Shown one piece after another: positions 48,149 to 56,924 of a stretch of 64,000 bases of DNA. This DNA is from Proteus vulgaris (lineage in GTDB: Bacteria > Pseudomonadota > Gammaproteobacteria > Enterobacterales > Enterobacteriaceae): assembly GCF_033708015.1 (NCBI RefSeq), contig NZ_CP137920.1, positions 3,534,001 to 3,598,000 on the forward strand, written 5' to 3'. Both the position numbers and the translations under genes were made by a program. The notes under the pieces were generated by a model. That model was not told the DNA's origin, did no database searches, and saw only the letters and a program-made list of their open reading frames with translations. Position 1 is the stretch's first letter. Every line of letters starts with the position of its first letter.

Positions 48149-49384
48149 TTATTCTTTCCACGTCATCACATCTTTATTGGCTTCAAGGTTTGCTATCTCT
48201 TCAGCGCTATACCCTAATTCAGCTAATACAGATGGCGTGTCTTCGCCTAACAAAGGACCACGGCGATATTCAGGTAAACCACTTTCTAAGAAATCAATCG
48301 GTGGACGAACTAAGGCTTTTTCACTGCCATTTTTGTATTTCATGTTGTAGAAGGTGTTGATTGCCCAAGCTTGTTTATCTTCCAACACTTCTTCCCAAGT
48401 TTGTGCAATGCTGAATGGGATATCGTTTTTGGTGAAAATATCCGCCCACTCTGACGCTGTTTTTTGCTCAACTTGTTGCCAAATCAGATCATACAATTCA
48501 GGAGAACGATTATTTTTTGCGACTTCTTGTAGACGTGTATAGCGGGCATCCTCAGCTAAATCAGGACGACCAATACACGAAATAAAGGTTGGATAATAAG
48601 CATCGTAAACGGGCATGCAGACTTGAATAAAACGATCATCTTTCGTTTTATAAGCCAGAATAAATGGGCTGGTGGTTGTACGGCGATCAATAGGATAAGC
48701 TTGACCATAATCTGGATATTGCGCCGCTTGGATCATAATCGCTTGGGTGTAAATAGAGGTATGCAGTAAGTTTGTTGAAACATACTCACCTTGACCAATA
48801 TTTTTAGCTCGGATATAAGCGGCTAACACACCTGAAACCAAGCCTAATGCACACTGGTGATCGCCAAGACCGGGGATCACGTTCATCGGCACGGTGCCTT
48901 TTTGGTACAGAGAACCTAAAATACCACCACGGGCAAAGAATGCGGTGTAGTCAAAGCCGGGTAAGTCTTTATCTGGGCCTTCATCGCCATACCCTGTCAC
49001 ACTGGCGTAAACTAATTTTGGGAAACGTTGTTTTAACGTTTCATAATCTAAGCCCGCACGCTCTCTTGCGCCAGGACGCCAGTTAGTTAAGAAAATGTCC
49101 GCTTTTTCTAACAATTCAAACAGGATTTTTTTCCCTGCTTCTGTTTTCGTATTTAACACAATCCCACGTTTATTGGCATTTTCTAAATCAAAACTGGTGT
49201 TTTCATGTTGATCTAATGGACGGCCTTCTGTTGGTGCGGTATAGCGTAAATTATCGCCATTTGGAGATTCGATTTTGATTACGTTCGCACCCATGTCAGC
49301 TAAAATACGCCCCGCTGCAGGTACTGCGATAAAGGTCGCCAACTCAACTACTGTGACGCCTTCCAGTGCTTTATGACTTGTCAT
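48149..49384 (-). CDS. Family III CoA-transferase (FldA/HadA/CaiB-like)
   Basis: 411 aa. Class III features: the N-terminal LEGVTVVELATFIAVPAAGRILADMGANVIKIE pattern (in parts LEGVTVVELATF and GRILADMGANVIKIE), the catalytic aspartate D175 in IPGLGDHQCAL, and the NWRPGARERAGLDYE segment. It should swap CoA between the saturated product acyl-CoA and the incoming 2-hydroxy acid. Paralogous to CaiB in this window but clearly distinct (CaiB has YTADYFSG around its Asp). Confidence 0.9.
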   Translation of the reverse strand: MTSHKALEGVTVVELATFIAVPAAGRILADMGANVIKIESPNGDNLRYTAPTEGRPLDQHENTSFDLENANKRGIVLNTKTEAGKKILFELLEKADIFLTNWRPGARERAGLDYETLKQRFPKLVYASVTGYGDEGPDKDLPGFDYTAFFARGGILGSLYQKGTVPMNVIPGLGDHQCALGLVSGVLAAYIRAKNIGQGEYVSTNLLHTSIYTQAIMIQAAQYPDYGQAYPIDRRTTTSPFILAYKTKDDRFIQVCMPVYDAYYPTFISCIGRPDLAEDARYTRLQEVAKNNRSPELYDLIWQQVEQKTASEWADIFTKNDIPFSIAQTWEEVLEDKQAWAINTFYNMKYKNGSEKALVRPPIDFLESGLPEYRRGPLLGEDTPSVLAELGYSAEEIANLEANKDVMTWKE

Positions 49385-49450
49385 TTTTTCTCCTAATTAT
49401 TTTTAGACTTCATACTGCTGTTGTCAGAATATGGATAAATCCGTTGTCAC

Positions 49451-51088
49451 TTAACCCGCTACTTTGGTTTTTTCATCCTTGATTGAAACGCGATAACCCA
49501 GTTGAGATTTCAGCGCTTGCACATCAATTTTTCCGCAAGGGGTATGAGGAAATTCAGTAAAGAAATGGAGTTCTTTGGGGATTTTGTAGCGAGCCAGTCG
49601 CTCTTGTAGAAATTCACGTAATTCACTTTCATCAATGCTGTGGCCTTTTTGCACACAAATAGTGGCAATCACTTCTTCACCTAAATCGGCTGAAGGGATC
49701 CCAAATGCTTTTGTCGCATCAACACCCGCATATTCAGCAATGGCATCTTCTATTTCACACAGGCTAATATTTTCACCACCACGTACCACAATCTCTTTTA
49801 TACGATAGGCATAGTGATAATTTCCTTGTTCATCGATACAGCCGATATCTCCCGTGTGTAACCAACCCTCTTCGTCTAACGCTTCTTTGGTTTTGTCTGG
49901 CGCATTGTCATAGCCCATCATCACATGAAAGCCACGCGTGCAAATCTCACCTAAACTGCCTACTGGCACAGGTTTACCTGTTTTCGGATTAATAATTTTC
50001 ATTTCAACAAAAGGTAAAGGCTTACCAATAGAATGACGTTTTATCTCTAAAGCATCATTAGGAAGAGTTTGCGTGCAACAAGGTGAAGCTTCTGTTTGAC
50101 CATAAGAGACGGTGATCCCTTTCATACCGAGGATCGTTTCAATGTCATCGATTAACGCAGGCGGAAAACTTGCTCCTGCAATAATGCCTTTATCAAGACT
50201 CGATAAATCATAGTGAGAAAATTGTTCATGCTTCATTAAACGACTAAAAATGGTCGGTACACCATGCATAATGGTGCAACGATGATGTTGGACGGCTTTT
50301 AACACATCTTCAGCATTGTAATTATCAAGAAGAACAAGTTGGCACCCTGTTGTTAACGCAAAAAAGAGACAAGAAGAGAGTCCAAAGCAGTGGAATAGCG
50401 GAACCGCAAGACAAATCACATCGTCATACGTAACACCTAAGCGCTGTGCTGACAGCATGGCATTATTAATGACATTATATTGGCTTAACATGACACCTTT
50501 AGGCATTGCTGTACTGCCAGAGGTCATTTGAATAGTCAGCAAATCTTTTACGCTAACTTGTTCAACAGCATGTTGATATTCTTTATCTGATATTTTTTGG
50601 CTAATTTCTTTTAATTGAGATAAAGAAACACTTTTTTCTGCTTGTTGATTTCCCATGCTAATAAATAATTGAGGCAATACGTCTTTATTTTTTGATGCTT
50701 TTTTAGAAAGACAATTAATCACCTCAATAAAATGATTGCTTTTAAAACCATCAGAAAAGCAGAGTGCTTTAATTCCCGTTAATCGACATAAATCGAATAA
50801 CTCTCTTTTTTTAAAATGAAAGTTAATACAAACAACAGGAACACCAATTTGAGCAGCAGCAAGAAAACAAATTATCCATTCTTTACTATTAGCAGACCAA
50901 ATCCCTAAACGGTCACCTTTTGTTAAACCCATGGCTAAAAAACCACGCGCAACACTCTCGACTTCTTGTTGTAATTGTTGCCAAGAAAGTGTCTTTTTAC
51001 TTTGGTTTTCAATTAAGGCCGTTTGTGACGCATATTGCTTCACTACATTGTTTAGACATTCTTTAACTGTCATTTCTAATAAGGTCAT
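49451..51088 (-). CDS. Acyl-CoA/AMP ligase (FldL/CaiC-like), first gene of operon
   Basis: 545 aa ANL-superfamily enzyme. The P-loop-like A3 motif is MTSGSTAMPKGVM, A5 is SYGQTEAS, A7-A8 include GWLHTGDIG and YRIKEIVVRGGENIS, and the catalytic Lys is in PCGKIDVQAL. It activates a carboxylic acid to acyl-CoA with ATP. In such pathways the ligase primes the cycle that the CoA-transferase then sustains. Acid specificity is unknown; resemblance to CaiC (60987) is general. Confidence 0.88.
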   Translation of the reverse strand: MTLLEMTVKECLNNVVKQYASQTALIENQSKKTLSWQQLQQEVESVARGFLAMGLTKGDRLGIWSANSKEWIICFLAAAQIGVPVVCINFHFKKRELFDLCRLTGIKALCFSDGFKSNHFIEVINCLSKKASKNKDVLPQLFISMGNQQAEKSVSLSQLKEISQKISDKEYQHAVEQVSVKDLLTIQMTSGSTAMPKGVMLSQYNVINNAMLSAQRLGVTYDDVICLAVPLFHCFGLSSCLFFALTTGCQLVLLDNYNAEDVLKAVQHHRCTIMHGVPTIFSRLMKHEQFSHYDLSSLDKGIIAGASFPPALIDDIETILGMKGITVSYGQTEASPCCTQTLPNDALEIKRHSIGKPLPFVEMKIINPKTGKPVPVGSLGEICTRGFHVMMGYDNAPDKTKEALDEEGWLHTGDIGCIDEQGNYHYAYRIKEIVVRGGENISLCEIEDAIAEYAGVDATKAFGIPSADLGEEVIATICVQKGHSIDESELREFLQERLARYKIPKELHFFTEFPHTPCGKIDVQALKSQLGYRVSIKDEKTKVAG

Positions 51089-51327
51089 AAATACCTACTC
51101 AACCGCTTTTTTGCTGATGTTTACGTCTGTAATGACCTTATTCTGGGTAGGGGAAATGATTCATTCTTGGTAAATAACGAACTGTTTTTCGTCATTTGAA
51201 TAATCTAAGAGAGATTTGTGATTAAGGTCTAGATTTGGTGGGTTAAATATAATTTGTAATTGAAGTGTAATTAATAACAATAAGATAAAATTGAAACCAA
51301 GGCGTTATAAAGGTGTTATTATTAATA
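51089..51327 (-). promoter_or_regulatory. Upstream region of the hydroxyacyl-CoA dehydratase operon
   Basis: About 240 bases before the first gene must carry the operon promoter and the site of an activator. I could not identify a convincing -35/-10 pair, FNR site or palindromic operator by eye. It contains no copies of the CaiF-type octamer CAATATTG. Confidence 0.5.
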
Positions 51328-51383
51328 AAAAAAGAGAGCGGTGTTTTATTTAAATAAGAAAACAACACCACTCTCTTTTTTTA
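51328..51383. terminator. Strong bidirectional terminator after yaaU
   Basis: AAAAAAGAGAG-C-GGTGTT and AACACC-A-CTCTCTTTTTTT form a long stem with A run on one side and T run on the other. It lies about 175 bases downstream of the yaaU stop and separates the carnitine fix operon from the dehydratase operon. Confidence 0.88.
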
Positions 51384-51558
51384 AGATAAATATATACAGA
51401 TTATTTAAAAATATAAAAAATCCTTATCAATATATATTAACGTAATAATTTAAATAAAAATAATATAAAATAAATACAATAATGATTAAATTTTATAACT
51501 TGTAAATAAAAGTAATGTAACTCACTTAACTTATTTTATTCATGATCAATAAAAGGGA

Positions 51559-52881
51559 TTATTTACTCCGACGCATTGGCATCGTTGAAGTTTGGTTGAG
51601 TGTTAATCCTTTCGTTTCTGGTGCAAACAAGATTGAAACGATCATACCGAATAAGGAGATCGCCGCCCCCACCAGCATCGTAGTACTAATGCCATAAGTG
51701 GCAATAAAGGCAGGAAGCGCACAGGTTGAGATAACGGTACCAATACGGCTGATTGACATAATAATGCCCACTGCCGAAGCTCGAATATCTGTCGGAAACA
51801 ATTCGTTAGGATAGAGCCATTGTAAAATTCCGGGACCGCCAGAAAAGAACGCATAAGTCGCAAAGGCTAAAATAACAAATAAGATAGGTAGAGCAGGAAA
51901 AATACCGAGTACCAATAATGCCAATGTCATCATTCCAAAACTACCAATCAATAAGGGACGTCGTCCTGTTTGGTTTAACCAAAACATTGCGGGAATACAC
52001 CCAAACATAAAAAACAGGCTGATCACCACATTACCCAGTGCCGCACTTCTTCCTGCATCCCATCCTAATAAACCAACGATTTGTGGGCCAAAGGTATAAA
52101 TGGCAAACATGGGGATAACTTGGCAAGTCCAAATCACCGCAACAAATAGAACAAAAGAGAAGTGGCGTTTATTAAATAACTCGATAAAACGCGTTGTCTT
52201 GGCATCTTCTGCTTCAAATACCACGGGTTCACCAAAGAGTTTTATCATCATCTCATTACACTCTTTAATACGCCCTTTGCGTATTAACCAAAGCGGAGAT
52301 TCAGGTAAATCAAAACGACCAATTAAAATAATTACACAAGGAATAAAAGCACTGCCCAACATCCAACGCCAGCCATCTACAACATCATATAAAAGATAAC
52401 CGACTAAGTTGGCACAAGTCGCCCCGATATACCACATTGCAGCAATAAAACCGACGGCAAAAGCACGTTGTTTTTTATTGGAAAACTCAGTGATCATCGA
52501 AGTCGCGATAGGATAGTCAGCCCCAATCACAATACCAATAAGAAATCGCATCACTAACAACCCTACTGGCGTTGAAACAAACATCGTTGCAATAGAGATA
52601 AGAGCGATGGCGACAATATCGATAAGAAACATTTTTCGGCGACCCACTTTGTCACAAATATAACCAAAGAGGGATGTACCAATAAAAAGCCCTGCTAATG
52701 TTGCAGCACCAAGTAGACCAATCCATCGTGTATCGAGTTGTAATAATGGTGTGAGTTGCTCTAACGCCACACCGATAATCACTAATACATAGCCATCAAG
52801 AAAAGGGCCGCCACTCCCCCATAACATCACCCGACGATGTACAGAGGTAAAACGAATATCATCAAAGTTTCTGGGTTGCAT
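51559..52881 (-). CDS. yaaU: MFS transporter YaaU
   Basis: 440 aa, 12 predicted membrane segments. The sugar/organic-cation porter signatures DKVGRRKMFLID (loop 2-3) and NQTGRRPLLIGS (loop 8-9) are present, as is PESPLWLIRKGR after segment 6. In E. coli yaaU directly follows fixABCX as here. It probably moves a carnitine-related or other organic ion; substrate not established. Confidence 0.9.
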   Translation of the reverse strand: MQPRNFDDIRFTSVHRRVMLWGSGGPFLDGYVLVIIGVALEQLTPLLQLDTRWIGLLGAATLAGLFIGTSLFGYICDKVGRRKMFLIDIVAIALISIATMFVSTPVGLLVMRFLIGIVIGADYPIATSMITEFSNKKQRAFAVGFIAAMWYIGATCANLVGYLLYDVVDGWRWMLGSAFIPCVIILIGRFDLPESPLWLIRKGRIKECNEMMIKLFGEPVVFEAEDAKTTRFIELFNKRHFSFVLFVAVIWTCQVIPMFAIYTFGPQIVGLLGWDAGRSAALGNVVISLFFMFGCIPAMFWLNQTGRRPLLIGSFGMMTLALLVLGIFPALPILFVILAFATYAFFSGGPGILQWLYPNELFPTDIRASAVGIIMSISRIGTVISTCALPAFIATYGISTTMLVGAAISLFGMIVSILFAPETKGLTLNQTSTMPMRRSK

Positions 52882-52909
52882 GACTGTGTCCTGGTATTTT
52901 TTCTAAATA

Positions 52910-52951
52910 AAACAAAAAAGAAAAGCTCCCAGGCCGGAGCAGCACTGGGAG
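52910..52951 (-). terminator. Terminator/attenuator between fixX and yaaU
   Basis: CTCCCAG ... CTGGGAG stem on the minus strand followed by CTTTTCTTTTTTG. It sits in the 85-base gap, so yaaU may be expressed at a reduced level relative to fixABCX. Confidence 0.65.
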
Positions 52952-52966
52952 AAAAGTAGCGATACA

Positions 52967-53254
52967 TCATCCGTAACGATATTCCACGCCAAACGTTCCG
53001 CGTGGGTATTCCCATTTTTCAAGCGCACTATCTAAACCAAGAATTCGACAAGTTCCACACTCTAAGCACCCTGCATAATCAAAACTGATGGTGCCATCTT
53101 CTTGTTTTTTATAAAGACCGGCAGGACAAGCTTTGACTAAGGTTTCCAATACCTGCATATCAGGTTGCTCTTTAACGACGATATGTGGATTTTCCTCATC
53201 GACATTAAATTTATTGATGCCTAATTTGACATCGACATTTACGGGAGAACTCAT
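52967..53254 (-). CDS. fixX: Ferredoxin-like protein FixX (carnitine reduction)
   Basis: 95 aa, closely like E. coli FixX. Visible cysteines are in KACPAG and CLECGTC; the position three residues after the last Cys is Gly (RILG) where many FixX/YdiT proteins have a fourth Cys. It overlaps fixC by four bases. Part of the FixABCX complex delivering electrons to CaiA. Confidence 0.93.
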   Translation of the reverse strand: MSSPVNVDVKLGINKFNVDEENPHIVVKEQPDMQVLETLVKACPAGLYKKQEDGTISFDYAGCLECGTCRILGLDSALEKWEYPRGTFGVEYRYG

Positions 53255-54543
53255 ATTGCTTTTACTCCTTTGATCCCATCTTTAATCAGATTCATCCAAC
53301 CTACTTTTTTGGTATGACGCATCATGGTTTTACGCATTGGTACTGGCGCTTCACCGGTTACGGTAAAGAGATCTTTTGCAATACCAACCACCATTTCAGG
53401 GTAAGCGGTGAACATACGAGGGTTATCAAGTAAATCAGGCATACGTTGATAGGCTTTCATATCGCGTAACGGACCGGCTTCTAAATGTTTGAGATATTCA
53501 TTGAGCGTTTGTTTGCTAAAATCATTTTTCTCCATTGCCGATAGCACGGTTTTTGCAGCAGCTTCACCTGATGCCATCGCTAAATCCATGCCACGAATAG
53601 TAAAGCCAAGGTTCATACACATCCCTGCGGCATCACCCGCAATCAATACACCATCGCGTACTAATTCGTTTTGCATTCTTAATCCAGCTTCAGGAACAAC
53701 GTGTGCGCCGTATTCCACCATTTTTCCGCCTTCAATTAGCGGAGCAACAACGGGATGCTGTTTAAAATCTTCCAGCATTTGGGGGACGGATTTTTTAGCG
53801 TCTTTAATATGGTGAAGCCCGCAAACAAGACCTAAAGAAAGCGTGGTTTTATTGGTATATAAAAAACCACCGCCCATAAGCCCATCAGTAGGCGAACCTG
53901 CAAATAACCAAGCCGCACCTTCGTTATCTTTTAGGTTGAAACGATCTTTAATGACACTTTCAGGCAGTTCGATGATCTCTTTTACGCCCACAGCCACATT
54001 TTCAGCCGCAACACGTTTCGTCATACCTAGCTGTTCAGCCAAGATAGAGTTCACACCATCGGCGAGGATCACCGCTTTCGCTTCTAACACATCACCATCG
54101 GCCTCAACACCGACAATTTTTCCATCACGTTCAACGAGTTTGTCAACACGGATCCCTGTAATACATTGCGCACCCGCATTTTCGGCTTGTTCCATTAGCC
54201 ATTGGTCAAACTCACCACGTAATACAGACCAAGACGCCGTTTTGGGATCCTTTCCTTCCGTATTTTGGTAATCAATTGTCATTGCGCCTGTTTCAGTCAT
54301 AAATGACAATTTTTCGTGAGTAATAACGCGTTCAACAGGCGCTTCTTGCGCAAACTCAGGAATGATGCGTTCAAGAGTATGTGCATACATACGACCACCG
54401 GTTACATTTTTCCCGCCAGCGTAGTTACCTCTTTCTATTAGCAATACTTGTGCACCTTCCCTTGCCAAAACAAGTGCAGCCACAGATCCTGCTAATCCTG
54501 CGCCAACAATAATGGCATCGAAAATATCTTCGGAATCGGACAT
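53251..54543 (-). CDS. fixC: Flavoprotein oxidoreductase FixC (carnitine reduction)
   Basis: 430 aa FAD protein of the ETF-QO family. The Rossmann motif IVGAGLAGSVAALVLA is N-terminal and VLIAGDAAGMCMN lies at about residue 300. It works with FixABX in electron delivery for crotonobetainyl-CoA reduction during anaerobic growth. Paralogous to the protein encoded at 39147. Confidence 0.94.
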   Translation of the reverse strand: MSDSEDIFDAIIVGAGLAGSVAALVLAREGAQVLLIERGNYAGGKNVTGGRMYAHTLERIIPEFAQEAPVERVITHEKLSFMTETGAMTIDYQNTEGKDPKTASWSVLRGEFDQWLMEQAENAGAQCITGIRVDKLVERDGKIVGVEADGDVLEAKAVILADGVNSILAEQLGMTKRVAAENVAVGVKEIIELPESVIKDRFNLKDNEGAAWLFAGSPTDGLMGGGFLYTNKTTLSLGLVCGLHHIKDAKKSVPQMLEDFKQHPVVAPLIEGGKMVEYGAHVVPEAGLRMQNELVRDGVLIAGDAAGMCMNLGFTIRGMDLAMASGEAAAKTVLSAMEKNDFSKQTLNEYLKHLEAGPLRDMKAYQRMPDLLDNPRMFTAYPEMVVGIAKDLFTVTGEAPVPMRKTMMRHTKKVGWMNLIKDGIKGVKAI

Positions 54544-54568
54544 AACATCTCCAGAATTTGCGATAAAC

Positions 54569-54592
54569 AGCAGAGAAGTCGCCTTCTCTGCT
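54569..54592 (-). other. Intercistronic hairpin between fixB and fixC
   Basis: AGCAGAGAAG TCGC CTTCTCTGCT: ten-base perfect stem with a four-base loop in the 57-base gap; only a mixed A/T stretch follows. Same place as the hairpin in the second fix set (40462) although the sequence differs. Confidence 0.65.
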
Positions 54593-54600
54593 TAAATAAA

Positions 54601-55539
54601 TCAGTTAGATAATTGACGAGTTAATGCAGGTAAAATTTTCATTAAATCACCGACAATGCCGTAATCAGCGAATTGAAAGATAGGTGCATTTTTGTCTTTA
54701 TTAATAGCAACAATAGTTTGTGCACCATTAGCGCCGACCATATGTTGAATTTGTCCTGAAATACCCGCAGCTAAATAGAGTTCAGGTTTCAGCATTAGGT
54801 TAGAAATACCGACATAACGCTCGTGTTCCATCCACTTCTCATTTTCAGCAACAGGACGAGAACAGGCGATTTCAGCACCAATGGTTTTCGCTAAGTCTTC
54901 TGCAAGGGCGATATTTTCTTTACTGCCGATACCGCGACCCACGCTGACAACAAAACGTGCTTTGTCTAAATCAACTGCATTGATAGCGCGTGGTTGAATC
55001 GAATTGCGAACAATGCCTTGAGCTGGGGCAATCCATGCGACTTTTTGTGCACTACCCGTCGCCTCAGTTTCTGGTGCAATATCAAAAGCGCCCACACTTG
55101 CAGTGACAACACAGTAAGGCGTTTTCAGCGTTTCATCGCCAAAAGCTAAACCACCGTAAACCATATGTTTGGTGACTAATGCCTCTCCTTCTGCATTTAA
55201 AGATTGTGCGTCGTTAGAAACAACCGCTTCTAAACGATGACCTAAACGTGCTGCGATTAATTTTCCGCGACGTGTATTAGGCAGTAGCACTAAACCTGCA
55301 TCACCTTTTTGTTTGATGGTTTCAACCATGCTTTGTGCATAGTCTTCAATAATGCGATCATCAGGTTTACCTTCTAATTGAAAAACGTCGGTTGCACCTA
55401 ATTTAAAAGCAGCCACACTTTGTTCATCATTCAATGTAAATACATTGATAGATTGTCCTAATGAAGAAGCGCCACCCATTAATTCTGGTAAACGGGAAAG
55501 TGCATCACTAAATACCCAAACAGTTGAAAACTGGCTCAT
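54601..55539 (-). CDS. fixB: Electron-transfer flavoprotein alpha subunit FixB
   Basis: 312 aa ETF-alpha. The FAD-binding segments [40 protein letters not shown] and [14 protein letters not shown] are present in the usual order. It pairs with FixA. It is transcribed divergently from caiTABCDE and starts 11 bases after fixA. Confidence 0.95.
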   Translation of the reverse strand: MSQFSTVWVFSDALSRLPELMGGASSLGQSINVFTLNDEQSVAAFKLGATDVFQLEGKPDDRIIEDYAQSMVETIKQKGDAGLVLLPNTRRGKLIAARLGHRLEAVVSNDAQSLNAEGEALVTKHMVYGGLAFGDETLKTPYCVVTASVGAFDIAPETEATGSAQKVAWIAPAQGIVRNSIQPRAINAVDLDKARFVVSVGRGIGSKENIALAEDLAKTIGAEIACSRPVAENEKWMEHERYVGISNLMLKPELYLAAGISGQIQHMVGANGAQTIVAINKDKNAPIFQFADYGIVGDLMKILPALTRQLSN

Positions 55540-55550
55540 AACTCCCCCTA

Positions 55551-56324
55551 TTACTTAAGAATTTTACGTAAATGTTCTGCCAACTCAGCAATCTGATCAT
55601 CGCCATCACCTTCAATGATGATGCGTTGACGAACTTTCTGTTTCGGCGCAGCCACTTTTTGCTCTGAACGTGCAGTAATCACATCCAAACCAAGATCGGT
55701 GACACTCCATTGCTGAACAGGTTTCTTGGCGGCACCAAGAATAGCTTTCATCGAAGGAATTTGAGGTATATTTATATCGGTAGATACCGCGATAACAGCA
55801 GGTAATGGAATGGTTAGTGTTTCAATTTCCGTTTCTAATTCACGCTCAACCGTAATTGAATCATTAGAAATAGAAACTATTTTGTTAACGCCATTGATTG
55901 CAGGAATATTTAAGAATTCCCCCACCAGCAAGCTAACTTGTTGTGAGCTCAGATCCGCAGAGCCATCACCACAAAGAATTAAATCATAACCTTTTTTAGT
56001 CGCAGCCGCTGCCAGTGCAACCGCTGTTTGATAAGGTAAAGAAGCTTCAAATTGATCATCAACGACAACCACTAATTCATCAGCACCACGAGAAAGAACA
56101 TCTTTACGCGCTTTCGCATTTGTCAGGGCTTTACCGCCAACACTCATTGCCGTGATTTGAATACCATCAAGTTGCGTCTTAAGCTGATTAGCGGCTTCAA
56201 TCGCATTTAAATCATATTGGCTGATTTTGGTGTTAGCGCGGGAAAAATCCAGCGAATTATCTGCGCTATTGACCGTAATATCCTGCTCATCGGGAACACT
56301 TTTGTAACATGTAATAATATTCAT
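55551..56324 (-). CDS. fixA: Electron-transfer flavoprotein beta subunit FixA
   Basis: 257 aa ETF-beta, first gene of fixABCX-yaaU. The N-terminus [20 protein letters not shown] and the [15 protein letters not shown] segment match E. coli FixA. AGGAG lies upstream of the ATG at 56324. Expression is expected to be carnitine-induced through CaiF sites in the adjacent gap. Confidence 0.95.
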   Translation of the reverse strand: MNIITCYKSVPDEQDITVNSADNSLDFSRANTKISQYDLNAIEAANQLKTQLDGIQITAMSVGGKALTNAKARKDVLSRGADELVVVVDDQFEASLPYQTAVALAAAATKKGYDLILCGDGSADLSSQQVSLLVGEFLNIPAINGVNKIVSISNDSITVERELETEIETLTIPLPAVIAVSTDINIPQIPSMKAILGAAKKPVQQWSVTDLGLDVITARSEQKVAAPKQKVRQRIIIEGDGDDQIAELAEHLRKILK

Positions 56325-56419
56325 TACATCTCCTGAAATTAATAAATAATGTCATTTACTCTGGCAATGTAATATAGAATTAACACAATTAAGAGATGAA
56401 AAAATTAAACCTAGGTCAC

Positions 56420-56607
56420 CAATATTGAACATAGATAAATAAAGAATGGATAGGTTTCAATATTGCTAAACATATCACCAATATTGAAATTAGTTTTAAT
56501 TAAAGTGAACAACTTTCAATATTGCTACCTCGATCAACAATATTGAAGATAATAAATATAATGGTATTTAACGTTCAATATTGCCACCAAGATCAACAAT
56601 ATTGAAA
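56420..56607. promoter_or_regulatory. Array of CaiF-type operator palindromes (three full, one half)
   Basis: Seven CAATATTG octamers begin at 56420, 56458, 56479, 56517, 56538, 56576 and 56597. Steps alternate exactly 38, 21, 38, 21, 38, 21 bases. Each 21-base pair forms TTTCAATATTG-N13-CAATATTGAAA or a one-base variant (56455-56489, 56514-56548, 56573-56607), the 11-bp inverted repeat with 13-bp spacing that I recall for the E. coli activator CaiF. The first octamer is an orphan half site. They lie between divergent fixA and caiT, so one array probably activates both operons. Confidence 0.85.
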
Positions 56608-56717
56608 GACAGAATATAACAACCCGATTACATACAACGAGATAAAGTTAATTATCAATAAGTTAGAATGAAAAGAAAACGTTATAAAACGTAACATAAA
56701 ATCGACAAAAAGAATAG

Positions 56718-56733
56718 TGTGAAGTGAATAACA
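56718..56733. promoter_or_regulatory. Probable CRP site in the cai-fix intergenic region
   Basis: TGTGA-AGTGAA-TAACA matches TGTGA-N6-TCACA in nine of ten positions. E. coli cai and fix operons need CRP with CaiF. It lies about 110 bases downstream of the operator array and about 190 before caiT. The remaining gap holds no ORF. Confidence 0.6.
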
Positions 56734-56924
56734 GAATGGATTTTTTATAATATCCATTATTCATCATCATTAATTGGTTTGTGAATTAGCCAATAACTTT
56801 ATTTTTCTATTATGATGAAACGCCAATAGACGAAATACTTATAAATAAACTTACAAGTTTTATTAGATATTAGGAATTAACACTACTTAAACTTCTGCGT
56901 TAAATATATTTGGAAAATTTACCT

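Noticed and set aside
56420..56607. Regularly spaced repeats resembling a small CRISPR array
   Set aside because: Repeat core is only 8-11 bp and palindromic, spacing alternates 21/38, and no cas genes are near; it fits an operator array between divergent cai and fix operons.
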